64,000 nucleotides of DNA from positions 496,001 to 560,000 of the forward strand of contig NZ_CP046530.1 in NCBI RefSeq assembly GCF_030408375.1. The letters run 5' to 3'. Below, piece after piece: positions 34,811-44,268 of the stretch; the stretch's first letter is position 1; each line of letters opens with the position of its first letter. This DNA is from Corynebacterium afermentans subsp. lipophilum. GTDB lineage: Bacteria; Actinomycetota; Actinomycetes; Mycobacteriales; Mycobacteriaceae. Position numbers and translations under genes: made by a program. Below the pieces are notes generated by a model. That model had not been told where the DNA came from. It saw only the letters and a program-made list of their open reading frames with translations, and searched no databases.

Positions 34811-36448
34811 GTGCGGCACGCCTGGTCCACGAAGCTGCAGGTCCGCTTCGTGGGCACGGTGCTGCTGGTGTCCACGGTCGTGATGTCTGTGCTTGGCTTC
34901 GCGCTGGCGTCCGTTGTCACGGACCGCATCACCGCGGCCAAGATTGAAACCGCCAGTGTGGAAATTGAGCGTGCCCGCTCGACCGTGGATTACCAGCTGG
35001 CCAACTCTGGGTCTTCTGCATCCTTGCAGGCGCGGCTGAATTCGGCGCGCGCCGGGTTGACGCAGCGCGTGCAGGAAAGCGGCGACTCCGCCAGCTTCTA
35101 CGAGCCGGTGCTGGTGGTCGAAGCCCCGAACGGTTCCGTGACCTCCTCGCCGGAGGCCTACCAGATTCCGAAGCGGTTGGGCGATTATGTCAGGGACGGC
35201 AACGTCGCGTACCAGTTCGCCACTGTGGAGCGCCCGGACGGTTCGGCCTACGACGCGCTGATTGTGGGCACCCCGACCAACGCGGATATCCCCAACCTTC
35301 GCCTCTACCTGGTGATGAACATGGAAAGCGAAGCCTCCACCGTGGCGCTCATGCGCGGCATTTTGGCGTCTGCCGCGGTGATCGTCGTGGTGCTGTTGAT
35401 GGGCATTTCCTGGCTCGCGTCCCAGCAAATTGTGGCGCCGGTGCGCTCCGCCTCGCGCACCGCGCAACGTTTCGCATCCGGGCACTTGCGGGAGCGAATG
35501 CCTGTCGACGGCGAGGACGAGATGGCCGTGCTAGCCATGTCCTTCAACGACATGGCGGACACCTTAAGCAAGCAGATCGAAAACCTGGAGGAGTACGGCT
35601 CGCTGCAGCGCCAGTTCACCTCCGACGTCTCGCACGAGCTGCGCACCCCGCTGACCACGGTGCGTATGGCGGCGGATCTGATCGCCGCGAATGAAGATTC
35701 GCTGGAGCCGGCGACCAAGCGTGCCTCGCAGCTGATGATCAGCGAGCTGGACCGCTTCGAGGCGCTGCTCAACGACCTGTTGGAAATCTCCCGCCATGAC
35801 GCCGGTGTGGCTGAGCTGTCCTCGGCGAACGTGGATGCCCGACAGCCGGTGGAATCCGCCTGGCAGCAGACCCAGCACCTGGCCGAAGAGCTGGACGTGG
35901 ACGTCATCTTCGACATCCCGGACGAGCCGCAGACTCTGGAAGGCGATGCCCGCCGCATCGAGCGTGTCGTGCGAAACCTCATCGCAAACGCCATCGACCA
36001 CTCCGAAGGCAACCCGGTCACCGTTCGCATGCGTTCCAACGACGAGGCAGTGGCCATCACCGTCACCGACGGCGGCGTGGGTCTGAAGAAGGGCGAAGAA
36101 GACTTGGTGTTCAACCGGTTCTGGCGCGCCGACAAGTCCCGCAAGCGCCACTCCGGCGGTACGGGCTTGGGTCTGGCCATCGCTCGGGAGGATGCGCAGC
36201 TGCACGGCGGCACGCTCGACGCGATCGGCGAATTCGGCGTGGGCTCGCAGTTCCGCCTGGTGCTGCCACGCCACCTGGAGGCCGGGTTCACCGAGTCCCC
36301 GCTTCCGCTCGAGGCGCCGCGCGCTACTGCACCAGAGTCTGCAGAACCACTTGAAGGGGCGGAAACCTCTGCCGACAGCGCTGAAGGATTTGGCGGGGAA
36401 GGCGGAGCCGTCGATAAGCGAGTGCTCCAGGAGGACACCGATGCGTAA
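34811..36448 (+). CDS. mtrB: sensor histidine kinase MtrB
   Basis: At least 545 residues. A first membrane segment (residues ~15-40), an extracytoplasmic domain, a second membrane segment (~178-202), HAMP, the phosphorylation helix SDVSHELRTPLTTVRMA with His275, and the ATPase domain ending GGTGLGLAIAREDAQLHGG. A long acidic C-terminal tail ends in AVDKRVLQEDTDA. Start uncertain: the GTG at 34811 has no ribosome binding site. A perfect GGAGG at 34769-34773 sits eight bases before an in-frame CTG at 34781, which may be the true initiator. Its end overlaps lpqB by 8 bases. GTCGATAAGC at 36410 lies in the tail. Confidence 0.93.
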   Translation: MRHAWSTKLQVRFVGTVLLVSTVVMSVLGFALASVVTDRITAAKIETASVEIERARSTVDYQLANSGSSASLQARLNSARAGLTQRVQESGDSASFYEPVLVVEAPNGSVTSSPEAYQIPKRLGDYVRDGNVAYQFATVERPDGSAYDALIVGTPTNADIPNLRLYLVMNMESEASTVALMRGILASAAVIVVVLLMGISWLASQQIVAPVRSASRTAQRFASGHLRERMPVDGEDEMAVLAMSFNDMADTLSKQIENLEEYGSLQRQFTSDVSHELRTPLTTVRMAADLIAANEDSLEPATKRASQLMISELDRFEALLNDLLEISRHDAGVAELSSANVDARQPVESAWQQTQHLAEELDVDVIFDIPDEPQTLEGDARRIERVVRNLIANAIDHSEGNPVTVRMRSNDEAVAITVTDGGVGLKKGEEDLVFNRFWRADKSRKRHSGGTGLGLAIAREDAQLHGGTLDAIGEFGVGSQFRLVLPRHLEAGFTESPLPLEAPRATAPESAEPLEGAETSADSAEGFGGEGGAVDKRVLQEDTDA

Positions 36449-38144
36449 AACCCTTGCCTGCCTCATGGTTGCGCTGACGGCGCTGACCACTAGCTGCGCC
36501 TCGCTGCCCACGAACTCGGCGCCGCACGTCATCCGCTCCTTCACCCCCGATGAGACCGAAACGCAGGACGTCGGACCAAAGGACGGACAGGAGCCGGACC
36601 TTTTGCTGCGCGATTTCTACCACGCATCCGCGACACCCGACGGCGACTACGAGGCGGCACGCGCCTACCTCACCGAGGGCGCCTCAACGGCGTGGGACCC
36701 GACCGGGCAGCAGCTCGTCGTGGACAACATCGGCATGACCACGCTGCCGGGCTCCTCAGTGGGGCAGCGCAGCTTCGCGGTGCACGGCCAGGTTGTCGGC
36801 ACCGTGCGCTCCGGCGGTTCCTACTCGCCGGAGCGGGGAGACTACGAGGCCACCATCGACATGGAGATGGTCGACGGGCAGTGGCGCATCGCCTCGCTGC
36901 CGGAAGGCGTGGTCTTCGAACGCACGGAGCTGCGCAACCAGTACCAGCCGTACAACCTGTACTTCTTCGACCAGGACAACCAGGAGCTTGTCACGGACCG
37001 TCGCTGGGTGCATTCGCGCCGCGAAACCCTGGCCAGCGACCTCATCGGACTGCTCATGGAGGGCCCCTCCGAGCGTCTGCGCCCCGCATTGACCGGTTCG
37101 CTGCCGTCGAGCGTGACGTACACGGGCGAGCGGGACGGCGTCTACACCTTCAGCGGTTTTTCGGGAGTGGGTGAGGAAGAGCGCGCCCGTTTCGCAGCCC
37201 AGGTTGTGTGGACGCTCGCGTCTGCGGGGGTGAACGGCCCGTACATGCTGGAGGCCGACGGGCAATCGCTTATCGACGGCACCGACGCCCTGGACACCGA
37301 CGACTTCATCTCCGCGAGCCCCCTGGTGGAGACGGTAGGGGAGACGAAGCTCTACGCCCTGTCCAGCGGCAATGTTGTGCGGGTGGACGAGCGCTCCACG
37401 CAGCCGGTGGAGGGCAGCCTCGGCGCAGCCAACGATGTGTCATCGGTGGACATCGCCGGCGGCGGTGAGTGGGCCGCCATCTTCGGCAAACCCGGCGACG
37501 ACGAGGACGATATCTTCCGCGTGGGAACCTTTGACGGTGCTGAAACGGAAGTCATGCGCGCGGGCACGTTTACCCGCCCCGCGTTCGAACCCGACGCGGC
37601 GGCGGTGTGGACGGTGGTCGACGGCAAGCAGATCCTGCGCACAGTGAGATCCGCGGCCACCGGGAACCTGACCACCGGCGAGGTCAAAGTCGAACTGCCC
37701 AAGGGAGTGGACGGCAACATTTCCGTGCTGCGCCTGTCTCGCACCGGCACCCGGGTAGTGATGGTCATCGACGGCAGCCTCTACACCGGGATTGTGCGCC
37801 GCCAGACCTCCGGCGAGCGCTCCATTGTCAACGTCTACGAGTACGCCCAAGAACTGGCCGGCAGCGTCATTTCCGCCGACTGGCGCCCGGACGGATCCCT
37901 GCTCGTGGGCACGACCTCCACCACGCCGGTGATGCGCGTGGAACAGGACGGCTCCTCCATGACCGCGATGTCCGCAGGCAACATCTCGGCGCCCGTGGTG
38001 GCGGTGGCGGCGTCGCCGAGCACCCTGTACGTCACCGACGCGAACGCGCTGTTGCAGGTGCCGGCCTCCGGCGCGGACAACCCGATCTGGCGCGAGGTTC
38101 CGGGCTTGGAAGGCGTGCGCGCGCTGCCGATCACTTCGCGCTAG
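36441..38144 (+). CDS. lpqB: lipoprotein LpqB
   Basis: 567 residues. Lipoprotein signal with Cys19 in LTALTTSC, a GerMN domain in the N-terminal half and a beta-propeller-like C-terminal half (repeated strands such as ISADWRPDGSLLVGTTS). LpqB interacts with the extracytoplasmic part of MtrB and modulates MtrA phosphorylation in mycobacteria. The ATG at 36441 lies inside the end of mtrB with AGGAGGA upstream. It contains GTCGATAAGC (minus orientation) at 37268. Confidence 0.94.
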   Translation: MRKTLACLMVALTALTTSCASLPTNSAPHVIRSFTPDETETQDVGPKDGQEPDLLLRDFYHASATPDGDYEAARAYLTEGASTAWDPTGQQLVVDNIGMTTLPGSSVGQRSFAVHGQVVGTVRSGGSYSPERGDYEATIDMEMVDGQWRIASLPEGVVFERTELRNQYQPYNLYFFDQDNQELVTDRRWVHSRRETLASDLIGLLMEGPSERLRPALTGSLPSSVTYTGERDGVYTFSGFSGVGEEERARFAAQVVWTLASAGVNGPYMLEADGQSLIDGTDALDTDDFISASPLVETVGETKLYALSSGNVVRVDERSTQPVEGSLGAANDVSSVDIAGGGEWAAIFGKPGDDEDDIFRVGTFDGAETEVMRAGTFTRPAFEPDAAAVWTVVDGKQILRTVRSAATGNLTTGEVKVELPKGVDGNISVLRLSRTGTRVVMVIDGSLYTGIVRRQTSGERSIVNVYEYAQELAGSVISADWRPDGSLLVGTTSTTPVMRVEQDGSSMTAMSAGNISAPVVAVAASPSTLYVTDANALLQVPASGADNPIWREVPGLEGVRALPITSR

Positions 38145-38154
38145 CCTTTCCCGC

Positions 38155-38781
38155 ATGGGGGAGATGTTGGGGCAGATCGGCGAGCTGCTGCTGCCGCGTA
38201 GATGCGCGGGCTGCCGCGCGCCGGGGCCGCTACTGTGCCCCTCGTGCCGCAAGGGCCTGGCGACGCCGCCGCAGCGGGTGTTTCCCAACACCACCCCGCA
38301 CGCGCCGGTGTTCGCGCTCGGGCCGTACGCCGACCCGCACCGCGGGGTGATCCTGGTCATGAAGGAGCGAAACCACCTGGCGGTACGCCGCCATGTCGGC
38401 GCGGTGCTTGCGGCCGCGTTGGATTACCTGGAGGCGCGCGGCGAGATCCCCACCGGTGCGGTTTTAGTGCCGGCACCCACGCGCACACGTTCCGCGCGCG
38501 CTCGCGGCGGCGACCCGGTGGAGCAGGTCTGCCGAGCCACCGGAAGACAGGTCGCGCCCGTGCTGCGGCTGGACCCGCGGACGGCGGACCAGTCCGGCCT
38601 CGACGAAGCAGGACGGCGGGCCAACCTGGCGGGACGCGTGCAGATTTCCGGCGTGCCCGCCGGGCAGGTCGTGCTGGTGGACGACGTGGTCACCACCGGC
38701 GCGACGTTGCAGGCCAGCGCTGCTATTTTGCTCTCGCACGGGGCGGACGTCGCCGCGTGTGTGGCGCTGTGCGCGGCCTAG
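38155..38781 (+). CDS. ComF-family phosphoribosyltransferase-like protein
   Basis: 208 residues. An N-terminal zinc-binding cluster of cysteines (RRCAGCRAPGPLLCPSCRKG, residues 15-34) precedes a type I phosphoribosyltransferase fold with the PRPP-binding loop QVVLVDDVVTTGATLQ. The family includes ComFC, which is linked to DNA uptake in naturally competent bacteria but is widespread in non-competent ones. It follows lpqB by 10 bases, so it is probably the last gene of the mtrA operon. Confidence 0.88.
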   Translation: MGEMLGQIGELLLPRRCAGCRAPGPLLCPSCRKGLATPPQRVFPNTTPHAPVFALGPYADPHRGVILVMKERNHLAVRRHVGAVLAAALDYLEARGEIPTGAVLVPAPTRTRSARARGGDPVEQVCRATGRQVAPVLRLDPRTADQSGLDEAGRRANLAGRVQISGVPAGQVVLVDDVVTTGATLQASAAILLSHGADVAACVALCAA

Positions 38782-38833
38782 CCGGCGCCGGCGGGGGCCA
38801 GGCGGTTCGAGCCGAGCGGATTCCCAGGGATTC

Positions 38834-38910
38834 CTGACAGATTACGGCAGCCATTTGTGCCGACCTGGGGGTTTAGGGGCTGCCTGACAGATTCAGCCGC
38901 AATGTGTCAG
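38834..38910 (+). repeat. dispersed ~75-bp intergenic repeat, copy B
   Basis: CTGACAGATT at both 38834 and 38884, TTTGTGCCGACCTGGGGG in the middle and TGTCAG at the end. About 88 % identical to copy C at 39055 and clearly related to copy A (16533-16606, opposite strand). Confidence 0.85.
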
Positions 38911-38920
38911 GGCGTGGGCA

Positions 38921-39034
38921 TTTGTTCACTCGCTCCACCCTTCCGAGTGAACACATCCCGATCCGCGGGCGAATTTGTTCACTTTGCCCAGGGCGGAAAG
39001 TTCCCAAGCGGAATCTATTCACTAGCCGGTGAAT
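38921..39034. repeat. array of the word TTTGTTCACT in both orientations
   Basis: TTTGTTCACT occurs at 38921 and 38974. GTTCACTCG (38924-38932) is inverted as CGAGTGAAC (38944-38952). A third dyad, ATTCAC-N5-GGTGAAT, is at 39017-39034. A CCCAGG core follows the second copy (38988). Confidence 0.7.
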
Positions 39035-39054
39035 CAATGCGGGGCCGGCGGATT

Positions 39055-39130
39055 CCTGACAGATTGCGGCGACCGTTTGTGCCGACCTGGGGGTTTAGGG
39101 GCTGCCTGACAGATTCAACCGCGAAATGTC
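39055..39130 (+). repeat. dispersed ~75-bp intergenic repeat, copy C
   Basis: Direct repeat of copy B (38834-38910): CTGACAGATT at both ends of the core, with GTTTGTGCCGACCTGGGG and GTTTAGGGGCTGC unchanged between them. Confidence 0.85.
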
Positions 39131-39280
39131 GGGGAGCGGCGCCGCTCGCGGTGCGCCGCGGCGTGTGGCCCGCCAACAGGTTCGCTCTCAGCGAGCGTTG
39201 TATAGAACCGGCCGAATTGGTCATAACCAGTTGTATAGTGGTGGTGGACACAGTTCCTACTACCGCAAGGGAGGACGCAG

Positions 39281-39973
39281 ATGACGTCTGCAGACCGCAA
39301 CCCGAACCTAGAGACGCTGAGCCCGGAAGCCCAGGTCACCATCACCGGTCGAAACGTCGAGGTCCCAGAGCATTTCCAGGAACGAGTAAACGGCAAGCTG
39401 GCCAAGATTGAAAAGCTTGATCCGACGCTCAAGTCGTTCCATGTGGAGCTGAAGCACGAGAAGAACCCGCGCCGCGAGGCAGAGGCGGAGCGCATCCAGA
39501 TCACCGCCACCGGCTCGGGCCACTTGGCCCGCGCTGAGGCGAAGGAGGAGAACTTCTACTCCGCGCTCGAGACCGCGGTGGACAAGCTTGAGCGTTCGCT
39601 GCGCAAGGTCAAGGCGCGCCGCAACATCGCAATGTCCGGCCACCGCGCACCGAAGAGCACCGGTGTGCTGGCCGCGGAGATGGAGGCGGAGGCGAAGGCC
39701 GAGCAGGAGCGCGCGGCACAGGAAGCTGGCAAGTACGACGTGGACCCGTACGCCGACCAGGTCGAGGACGTTGTCCCGGGCCAGATCGTGCGCTCCAAGG
39801 TGCACTCCAACGCCCCGCGCAGCGTGGACGATGCGCTCAGCGAGATGGAGCTGGTGGGACACGACTTCTACCTCTTCGTCAATGAGGAGACCAACCGTCC
39901 GGCTGTGGTCTACCGCCGCCACGCGTTCGATTACGGTCTGATTGAGCTTGCCCCGGAGGCAGATGCCGAGTAG
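39281..39973 (+). CDS. hpf: long-form ribosome hibernation promoting factor
   Basis: 230 residues. The N-terminal HPF/YfiA domain ([31 protein letters not shown]) is joined by a charged linker to the C-terminal dimerisation domain ([41 protein letters not shown], near residues 184-224). It inactivates 70S ribosomes by 100S dimer formation in stationary phase. AAGGGAGG lies before the ATG. Followed by a strong terminator and then secA, the order known in corynebacteria. Confidence 0.95.
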   Translation: MTSADRNPNLETLSPEAQVTITGRNVEVPEHFQERVNGKLAKIEKLDPTLKSFHVELKHEKNPRREAEAERIQITATGSGHLARAEAKEENFYSALETAVDKLERSLRKVKARRNIAMSGHRAPKSTGVLAAEMEAEAKAEQERAAQEAGKYDVDPYADQVEDVVPGQIVRSKVHSNAPRSVDDALSEMELVGHDFYLFVNEETNRPAVVYRRHAFDYGLIELAPEADAE

Positions 39974-40004
39974 CGCGCATTCCCGCAGCTCAAGCTGGCA
40001 AGAC

Positions 40005-40050
40005 CCGCCCCGGCCCGGTTCTGTTTCTGGATCTGGGCCGGGGCGGTTGT
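40005..40050 (+). terminator. rho-independent terminator of hpf
   Basis: CCGCCCCGGCCC (40005-40016) is perfectly inverted at 40035-40046 and followed by TTGT. The loop is 18 bases. Confidence 0.75.
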
Positions 40051-40090
40051 CGTCGATAGGCAATGGCTTGGCTGTGGAGCGCCTATGGGG

Positions 40091-40121
40091 TTGTCTATAC
40101 CCCGGGAGGCGTGCGTACAAT
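40091..40121 (+). promoter_or_regulatory. probable secA promoter
   Basis: TTGTCT (40091-40096) and TACAAT (40116-40121) are spaced 19 bases, about 55 bases before the secA GTG. The variant motif GTCGATAGGC lies at 40052-40061, just downstream of the hpf terminator. Confidence 0.45.
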
Positions 40122-40175
40122 GGCCGGTTGTATCACCTTGGCCCTGTCAACCCATCAGTAAAGGACTTTGCACAC

Positions 40176-42737
40176 GTGTTTGGACTGTCAAAGCTGCTCC
40201 GTGCCGGTGAGGGGCGCACCGTAAAGCGCCTTGCCAAGATCGCCGATCAGGTCATGGCGCTCGACGACGAGTACTCGGCGCTGACCGACGAGGAGCTCAA
40301 GGCTAAGACCGTCGAGTTCAAGGACAAGATCGCTGACGGCGCGAGCCTGGACGACATCCTGCTCGACGCGTTCGCCACCGCCCGCGAAGCCTCCTGGCGC
40401 GTGCTCGGCCAGAAGCACTTCAAGGTGCAGATCATGGGCGGCGCCGCCCTGCACTTCGGCAACGTCGCCGAGATGAAAACCGGTGAAGGCAAGACCCTGA
40501 CCTCGGTGCTGCCGGCGTACCTGAATGCCCTGTCCGGCAAGGGCGTGCACATTGTCACGGTGAACGACTACCTGGCCAAGCGTGACGCCGAGATGATGGG
40601 CCGTGTCCACCACTTCCTGGGCCTTGAGGTGGGCGTGATCCTGTCCGACATGCGCCCGGCCGAGCGCAAGAAGGCTTACGACGCCGACATCACCTACGGA
40701 ACCAACAACGAGCTCGGCTTCGACTACCTGCGCGACAACATGACGCGCTCCGTCGACGACATTGTCCAGCGCGGGCACAACTACGCCATCGTGGATGAGG
40801 TGGACTCCATCCTCATCGACGAGGCGCGTACCCCGCTGATCATCTCCGGCCCGGTGGACGGCTCCAGCCAGTTCTACAACGTGTTCGCGCAGCTCGCTCC
40901 GCGCATGCGCGAGGGCATCCACTACGAGGTGGACCAGCGCAAGCGCACCGTGGGCATTTCCGAGGAGGGCGTGGAGTTCGTCGAGGACCAGCTGGGCATT
41001 GACAACCTCTACGCCCCGGAGCACTCGCAGCTGGTCAGTTACCTCAACAACGCCATCAAGGCGAAGGAGCTGTTCGAGCGCGACAAGGACTACATCATCC
41101 GCCAGGGTGAGGTGATGATCGTGGACGGGTTCACCGGCCGCGTGTTGGCGGGCCGCCGCTACAACGAGGGCATGCACCAGGCCATTGAGGCCAAGGAGCA
41201 GGTGGAGATCAAAAACGAGAACCAGACCCTGGCCACGGTGACCTTGCAGAACTACTTCCGTCTTTACGACAAGCTGTCCGGCATGACCGGTACCGCCGAG
41301 ACCGAGGCGGCGGAGCTGCACCAGATTTACAAGATGGACGTCGTGCAGATCCCGCCGAACCGTCCGAACCAGCGCGCGGACCGCGACGACCTGATCTACA
41401 AGACTCAGGAGGCGAAGTTCGCCGCCGTTGCGGAAGACATCGCGGAGCACGCGGCGAAGGGACAGCCGGTGCTGGTGGGCACCACCTCGGTGGAGCGTTC
41501 CGAGTACCTGTCGCAGCTGCTCACCCGCAAGGGCGTGAAGCACAACGTGCTCAACGCGAAGTACCACGAGGAAGAGGGCCGCATCATCGCCGAGGCCGGT
41601 CTGCCCGGCAAGGTGACCGTGTCCACCAACATGGCCGGCCGCGGTACCGACATCGTGCTTGGCGGTAACCCGGAGATTCTCCTGGACGCGAAGCTGCAGG
41701 CGCAGGGCCTGGATCCACTGGAGGATTCGGAGCGCTACCAGGAGGCGTGGGACGAGCAGCTGCCGGCGGCCAAGGAGCGTTCGCAGCAGCTTGGCGACGA
41801 GGTGCGCGAGGCCGGCGGTCTGTACGTCATCGGCACTGAGCGCCACGAGTCGCGCCGCATTGACAACCAGCTGCGCGGCCGCTCCGGCCGCCAGGGCGAT
41901 CCGGGCGAGACCCGCTTCTACCTGTCCATGCGCGACGAGCTCATGGTGCGTTTCGTGGGCCAGTCCATGGAGAACATGATGAACCGCCTCAACGTGCCGG
42001 ATGATGTGCCGATTGAGGCGAAGATGGTCTCCAACGCGATTAAGGGTGCGCAGTCTCAGGTGGAGAACCAGAACTTCGAGATGCGCAAGAACGTGCTCAA
42101 GTACGACGAGGTGCTCAACGAGCAGCGCAAGGTGGTCTACCGCGAGCGCCAGGAGATCCTGGGCTCGAAGGATATCGCCGGCCAGGTGCGCCGCATGATC
42201 GATTCGACCATCAGCGCCTATGTCGACGGCGCGACCGCCGAGGGCTACGTGGAGGACTGGGACCTCGACGGCCTGTGGAACGCGCTGGAGTCCCTCTACG
42301 GTCCGGCGGTCAGCGCGCAGGAGCTCATCGACGGCGACGAGTACGGCCGCGCCGGCGAGCTCACCTCGGAGCAGCTGCGTCAGGCGCTTGTCGACGACGC
42401 GAACGCGCAGTACGACAAGCTGGAGGAAAACGTCGCAGCGATCGGTGGCGAGGAGCAGATGCGCAACCTGGAGCGCATGGTGATCCTGCCGATCATCGAC
42501 ACGAAGTGGCGCGAGCACCTCTACGAGATGGACTACCTCAAGGAGGGCATCGGCCTGCGCGCGATGGCGCAGCGTGACCCGCTGGTGGAGTACCAGAAGG
42601 AAGGCGGCGACATGTTCAACGCGATGAACGAGGCCGTCCAGGAGGAGACGGTGCGCCAGCTGTTTACCATGCGCAAGCAGTTCGAGACCCAGGAAGCTGA
42701 GCAGGCGGCTGATGCGGGCGGCTCCACCGTCGTCTAG
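40176..42737 (+). CDS. secA: preprotein translocase ATPase SecA1
   Basis: 853 residues from a GTG with AAAGGA upstream. Walker A MKTGEGKT near residue 103, Walker [21 protein letters not shown], the DYLAKRD and [14 protein letters not shown] motifs and the helicase motif [10 protein letters not shown] are all present. It drives Sec-dependent protein export and is essential. As in other actinobacteria, SecA1 lacks the C-terminal zinc-binding motif. The longer frame from 39942 overlaps hpf and is not used. GTCGATAAGC follows its stop at 42744. Confidence 0.97.
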   Translation: MFGLSKLLRAGEGRTVKRLAKIADQVMALDDEYSALTDEELKAKTVEFKDKIADGASLDDILLDAFATAREASWRVLGQKHFKVQIMGGAALHFGNVAEMKTGEGKTLTSVLPAYLNALSGKGVHIVTVNDYLAKRDAEMMGRVHHFLGLEVGVILSDMRPAERKKAYDADITYGTNNELGFDYLRDNMTRSVDDIVQRGHNYAIVDEVDSILIDEARTPLIISGPVDGSSQFYNVFAQLAPRMREGIHYEVDQRKRTVGISEEGVEFVEDQLGIDNLYAPEHSQLVSYLNNAIKAKELFERDKDYIIRQGEVMIVDGFTGRVLAGRRYNEGMHQAIEAKEQVEIKNENQTLATVTLQNYFRLYDKLSGMTGTAETEAAELHQIYKMDVVQIPPNRPNQRADRDDLIYKTQEAKFAAVAEDIAEHAAKGQPVLVGTTSVERSEYLSQLLTRKGVKHNVLNAKYHEEEGRIIAEAGLPGKVTVSTNMAGRGTDIVLGGNPEILLDAKLQAQGLDPLEDSERYQEAWDEQLPAAKERSQQLGDEVREAGGLYVIGTERHESRRIDNQLRGRSGRQGDPGETRFYLSMRDELMVRFVGQSMENMMNRLNVPDDVPIEAKMVSNAIKGAQSQVENQNFEMRKNVLKYDEVLNEQRKVVYRERQEILGSKDIAGQVRRMIDSTISAYVDGATAEGYVEDWDLDGLWNALESLYGPAVSAQELIDGDEYGRAGELTSEQLRQALVDDANAQYDKLEENVAAIGGEEQMRNLERMVILPIIDTKWREHLYEMDYLKEGIGLRAMAQRDPLVEYQKEGGDMFNAMNEAVQEETVRQLFTMRKQFETQEAEQAADAGGSTVV

Positions 42738-42763
42738 GCAGTCGCTTATCGACGTGCTGTCGC

Positions 42764-43195
42764 CTACAGCACCTTGAAGGCAACGAGCTTGCCGTCGCGG
42801 ATTTTCGCGGCGTAGGCCCGCCTGGCGCCGTCAGTGGTTTCGACGGTGCCGAAGAATTCCCCGCCCTCGCGGGCGTGGCAGGTAACCACTTGGAGCCTGC
42901 CCGCCGCGGGGGCGGTACTTGTTGGCGGGTTTGTCAGCGCCGCAGCGTGCTGCCGGGCGCGGATGTGGGCGCGCACGGCGGGGGCGAAGCGCCACGCCAT
43001 CATGGACGTGGCCCGGTGTTTGCTCATGGCGGCGCTGAGCGCTTCCGCCACGACGGGCTCCACCGTTGTTGGAGCGCCGGGCGGCGCAACAGCAGGCCGT
43101 TTCGTTCCCAGGGGCCGGCTCAGCGCGGCGGGTGTGTGGTTTCGCCGGGGTACGAGCACTTGCACGTGCCTGTGCCCTGGGGCTGTGTAATACAT
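42764..43195 (-). CDS. Rv3235-family protein
   Basis: 143 residues from the ATG at 43195, selected for GGGAGGA upstream. The N-terminal half is basic and Pro-rich. The C-terminal half (HIRARQHAAALTN... then GRLQVVTCHAREGGEFFGTVETTDGARRAYAAKIRDGKLVAFKVL) matches the small actinobacterial Rv3235/DUF6459 family by layout. Function unknown. It is convergent with secA and divergent from the HAD gene; this neighbourhood next to secA is conserved. Confidence 0.72.
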   Translation of the reverse strand: MYYTAPGHRHVQVLVPRRNHTPAALSRPLGTKRPAVAPPGAPTTVEPVVAEALSAAMSKHRATSMMAWRFAPAVRAHIRARQHAAALTNPPTSTAPAAGRLQVVTCHAREGGEFFGTVETTDGARRAYAAKIRDGKLVAFKVL

Positions 43196-43351
43196 GGCGG
43201 GCATCCTCCCTCTTTTCACGCGGGAATGCGTGGTGGAGGGGGACGGGCATTGGGCGGGGTAGGTAGTATTGTCCACGTTCGCAGCCGCCCGTGTAAAGGG
43301 TGTGCTCACTACAGTAGGCATCCGCGACGCAACCAACGAAAGAGGGATCCC

Positions 43352-43765
43352 GTGCAGGGCTTGATCATCGACTACGCAGGAGTGTTAGACACCGGTGCAG
43401 AGGACGAGCAGCGCTGGAAAACCCTCATTGAGGCGGTGAAAGCGAAGGACATCGCCGTGGGCATCCTCTCCAACGAGGAAGGCGATGGTGAGATGGCCGA
43501 CAAGATCCGTGAATGGGAGTTCGGTGGCCGGGTTGATGCTGTGGTGCTCTCCGGAGAGGTTGGGGCGGAAAAGCCGGAGCGTGCGGCGTTTCAGGCCGCG
43601 GCCGACGCGATCGGGGTGGACTTGAACGACTGTGTGATGGTCGACGACGACATCATGAACGTCCGTGCCGCAGTCGAGTACAACATGATTGGCATCCTGC
43701 ACACCGCCATCGACCGCACCGCGGTGGAGATCCAGTCCCTGTTCGACGTCGAGGGCGAGTTCTAG
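43352..43765 (+). CDS. HAD-superfamily hydrolase
   Basis: 137 residues, GTG with AGAGGGA upstream. HAD motif I is LIIDYAGVLDTG with the nucleophile Asp. Motif II is VGILSN. The lysine of motif III is in GAEKPERAAFQAAA and motif IV is VMVDDDIMNVRAA. It has no cap insertion beyond a short helix, so it is a small phosphatase-like HAD protein with unknown substrate. Its stop codon overlaps the next start by one base, so the two are translationally coupled. Confidence 0.85.
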   Translation: MQGLIIDYAGVLDTGAEDEQRWKTLIEAVKAKDIAVGILSNEEGDGEMADKIREWEFGGRVDAVVLSGEVGAEKPERAAFQAAADAIGVDLNDCVMVDDDIMNVRAAVEYNMIGILHTAIDRTAVEIQSLFDVEGEF

Positions 43766-44268
43766 TGCGCGTCTATATTCCCGCCACCTTCGGCATGCTC
43801 GCGGCGCTGGAGGACAACCGCCTGATGCACGCCCGCAGCGGCTGGGCGTTCGCCGCCACCGAGGCGCTGCACGAGTTTTTCACTTCCGGCGACCAGGAAG
43901 AGATTGAGGCTGTGGCGTTCGACGACGCGGCGATGGCGTCGATCCGCCTGCTGACCATCGGCGACGAGGAGCGCCACCCGCACCGCCGCGTGGTGGTCTC
44001 CGCGGATGTGCCGGATTCCCAGGCCACCCCGGATCCTGAGATGGGCGAGTCCGTGGTGAAGCTGTCCGCGCCGGTGCAGATCGAGGACATCGCCGCGATC
44101 CATGTGGACATCGCGGAATCCGAGGAGGCGACCGCGAAAGCGATTGAGGTCATCGATGCCGCCGATCTGGGCGACGAGGACGCCGAGCTTGCCGTGGGCG
44201 ACGCCCAGGACAACTACATGGCGTTCTACGACCCGAGCGAGCTACCGGTCCTCGTCGAGCTGCTTTAG
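43765..44268 (+). CDS. DUF6912 family protein
   Basis: 167 residues, GTG overlapping the HAD stop codon. The N-terminus RVYIPATFGMLAALEDNRLMHARSGWAFAATEALHEFF, residues 2-39, is the conserved block of this actinobacterial family. No enzymatic motif is visible; the protein is acidic. Its last 27 bases overlap the end of the convergent rsgA gene, an unusually long tail-to-tail overlap. Confidence 0.8.
   Translation: MRVYIPATFGMLAALEDNRLMHARSGWAFAATEALHEFFTSGDQEEIEAVAFDDAAMASIRLLTIGDEERHPHRRVVVSADVPDSQATPDPEMGESVVKLSAPVQIEDIAAIHVDIAESEEATAKAIEVIDAADLGDEDAELAVGDAQDNYMAFYDPSELPVLVELL

Larger units (their letters stand above)
38782..39280. other. 500-bp gene-free region built of nested repeats
   Basis: No convincing reading frame. 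Copies B and C of the 75-bp element bracket a second array (38921-39034) based on the word TTTGTTCACT. The last ~80 bases hold the promoter of hpf, with GTTGTATAG twice (39198 and 39230) and a small dyad TGGT-CATA-ACCA (39218-39229). Confidence 0.75.

Noticed and set aside
34052..35485. Minus-strand 477-codon frame opposite mtrA-mtrB
   Set aside because: Shadow frame; both mtr genes are unmistakable on the plus strand.
40188..42518. Minus-strand 776-codon frame opposite secA
   Set aside because: Antisense shadow of a highly conserved gene; Val/Leu/His-rich with no domain.
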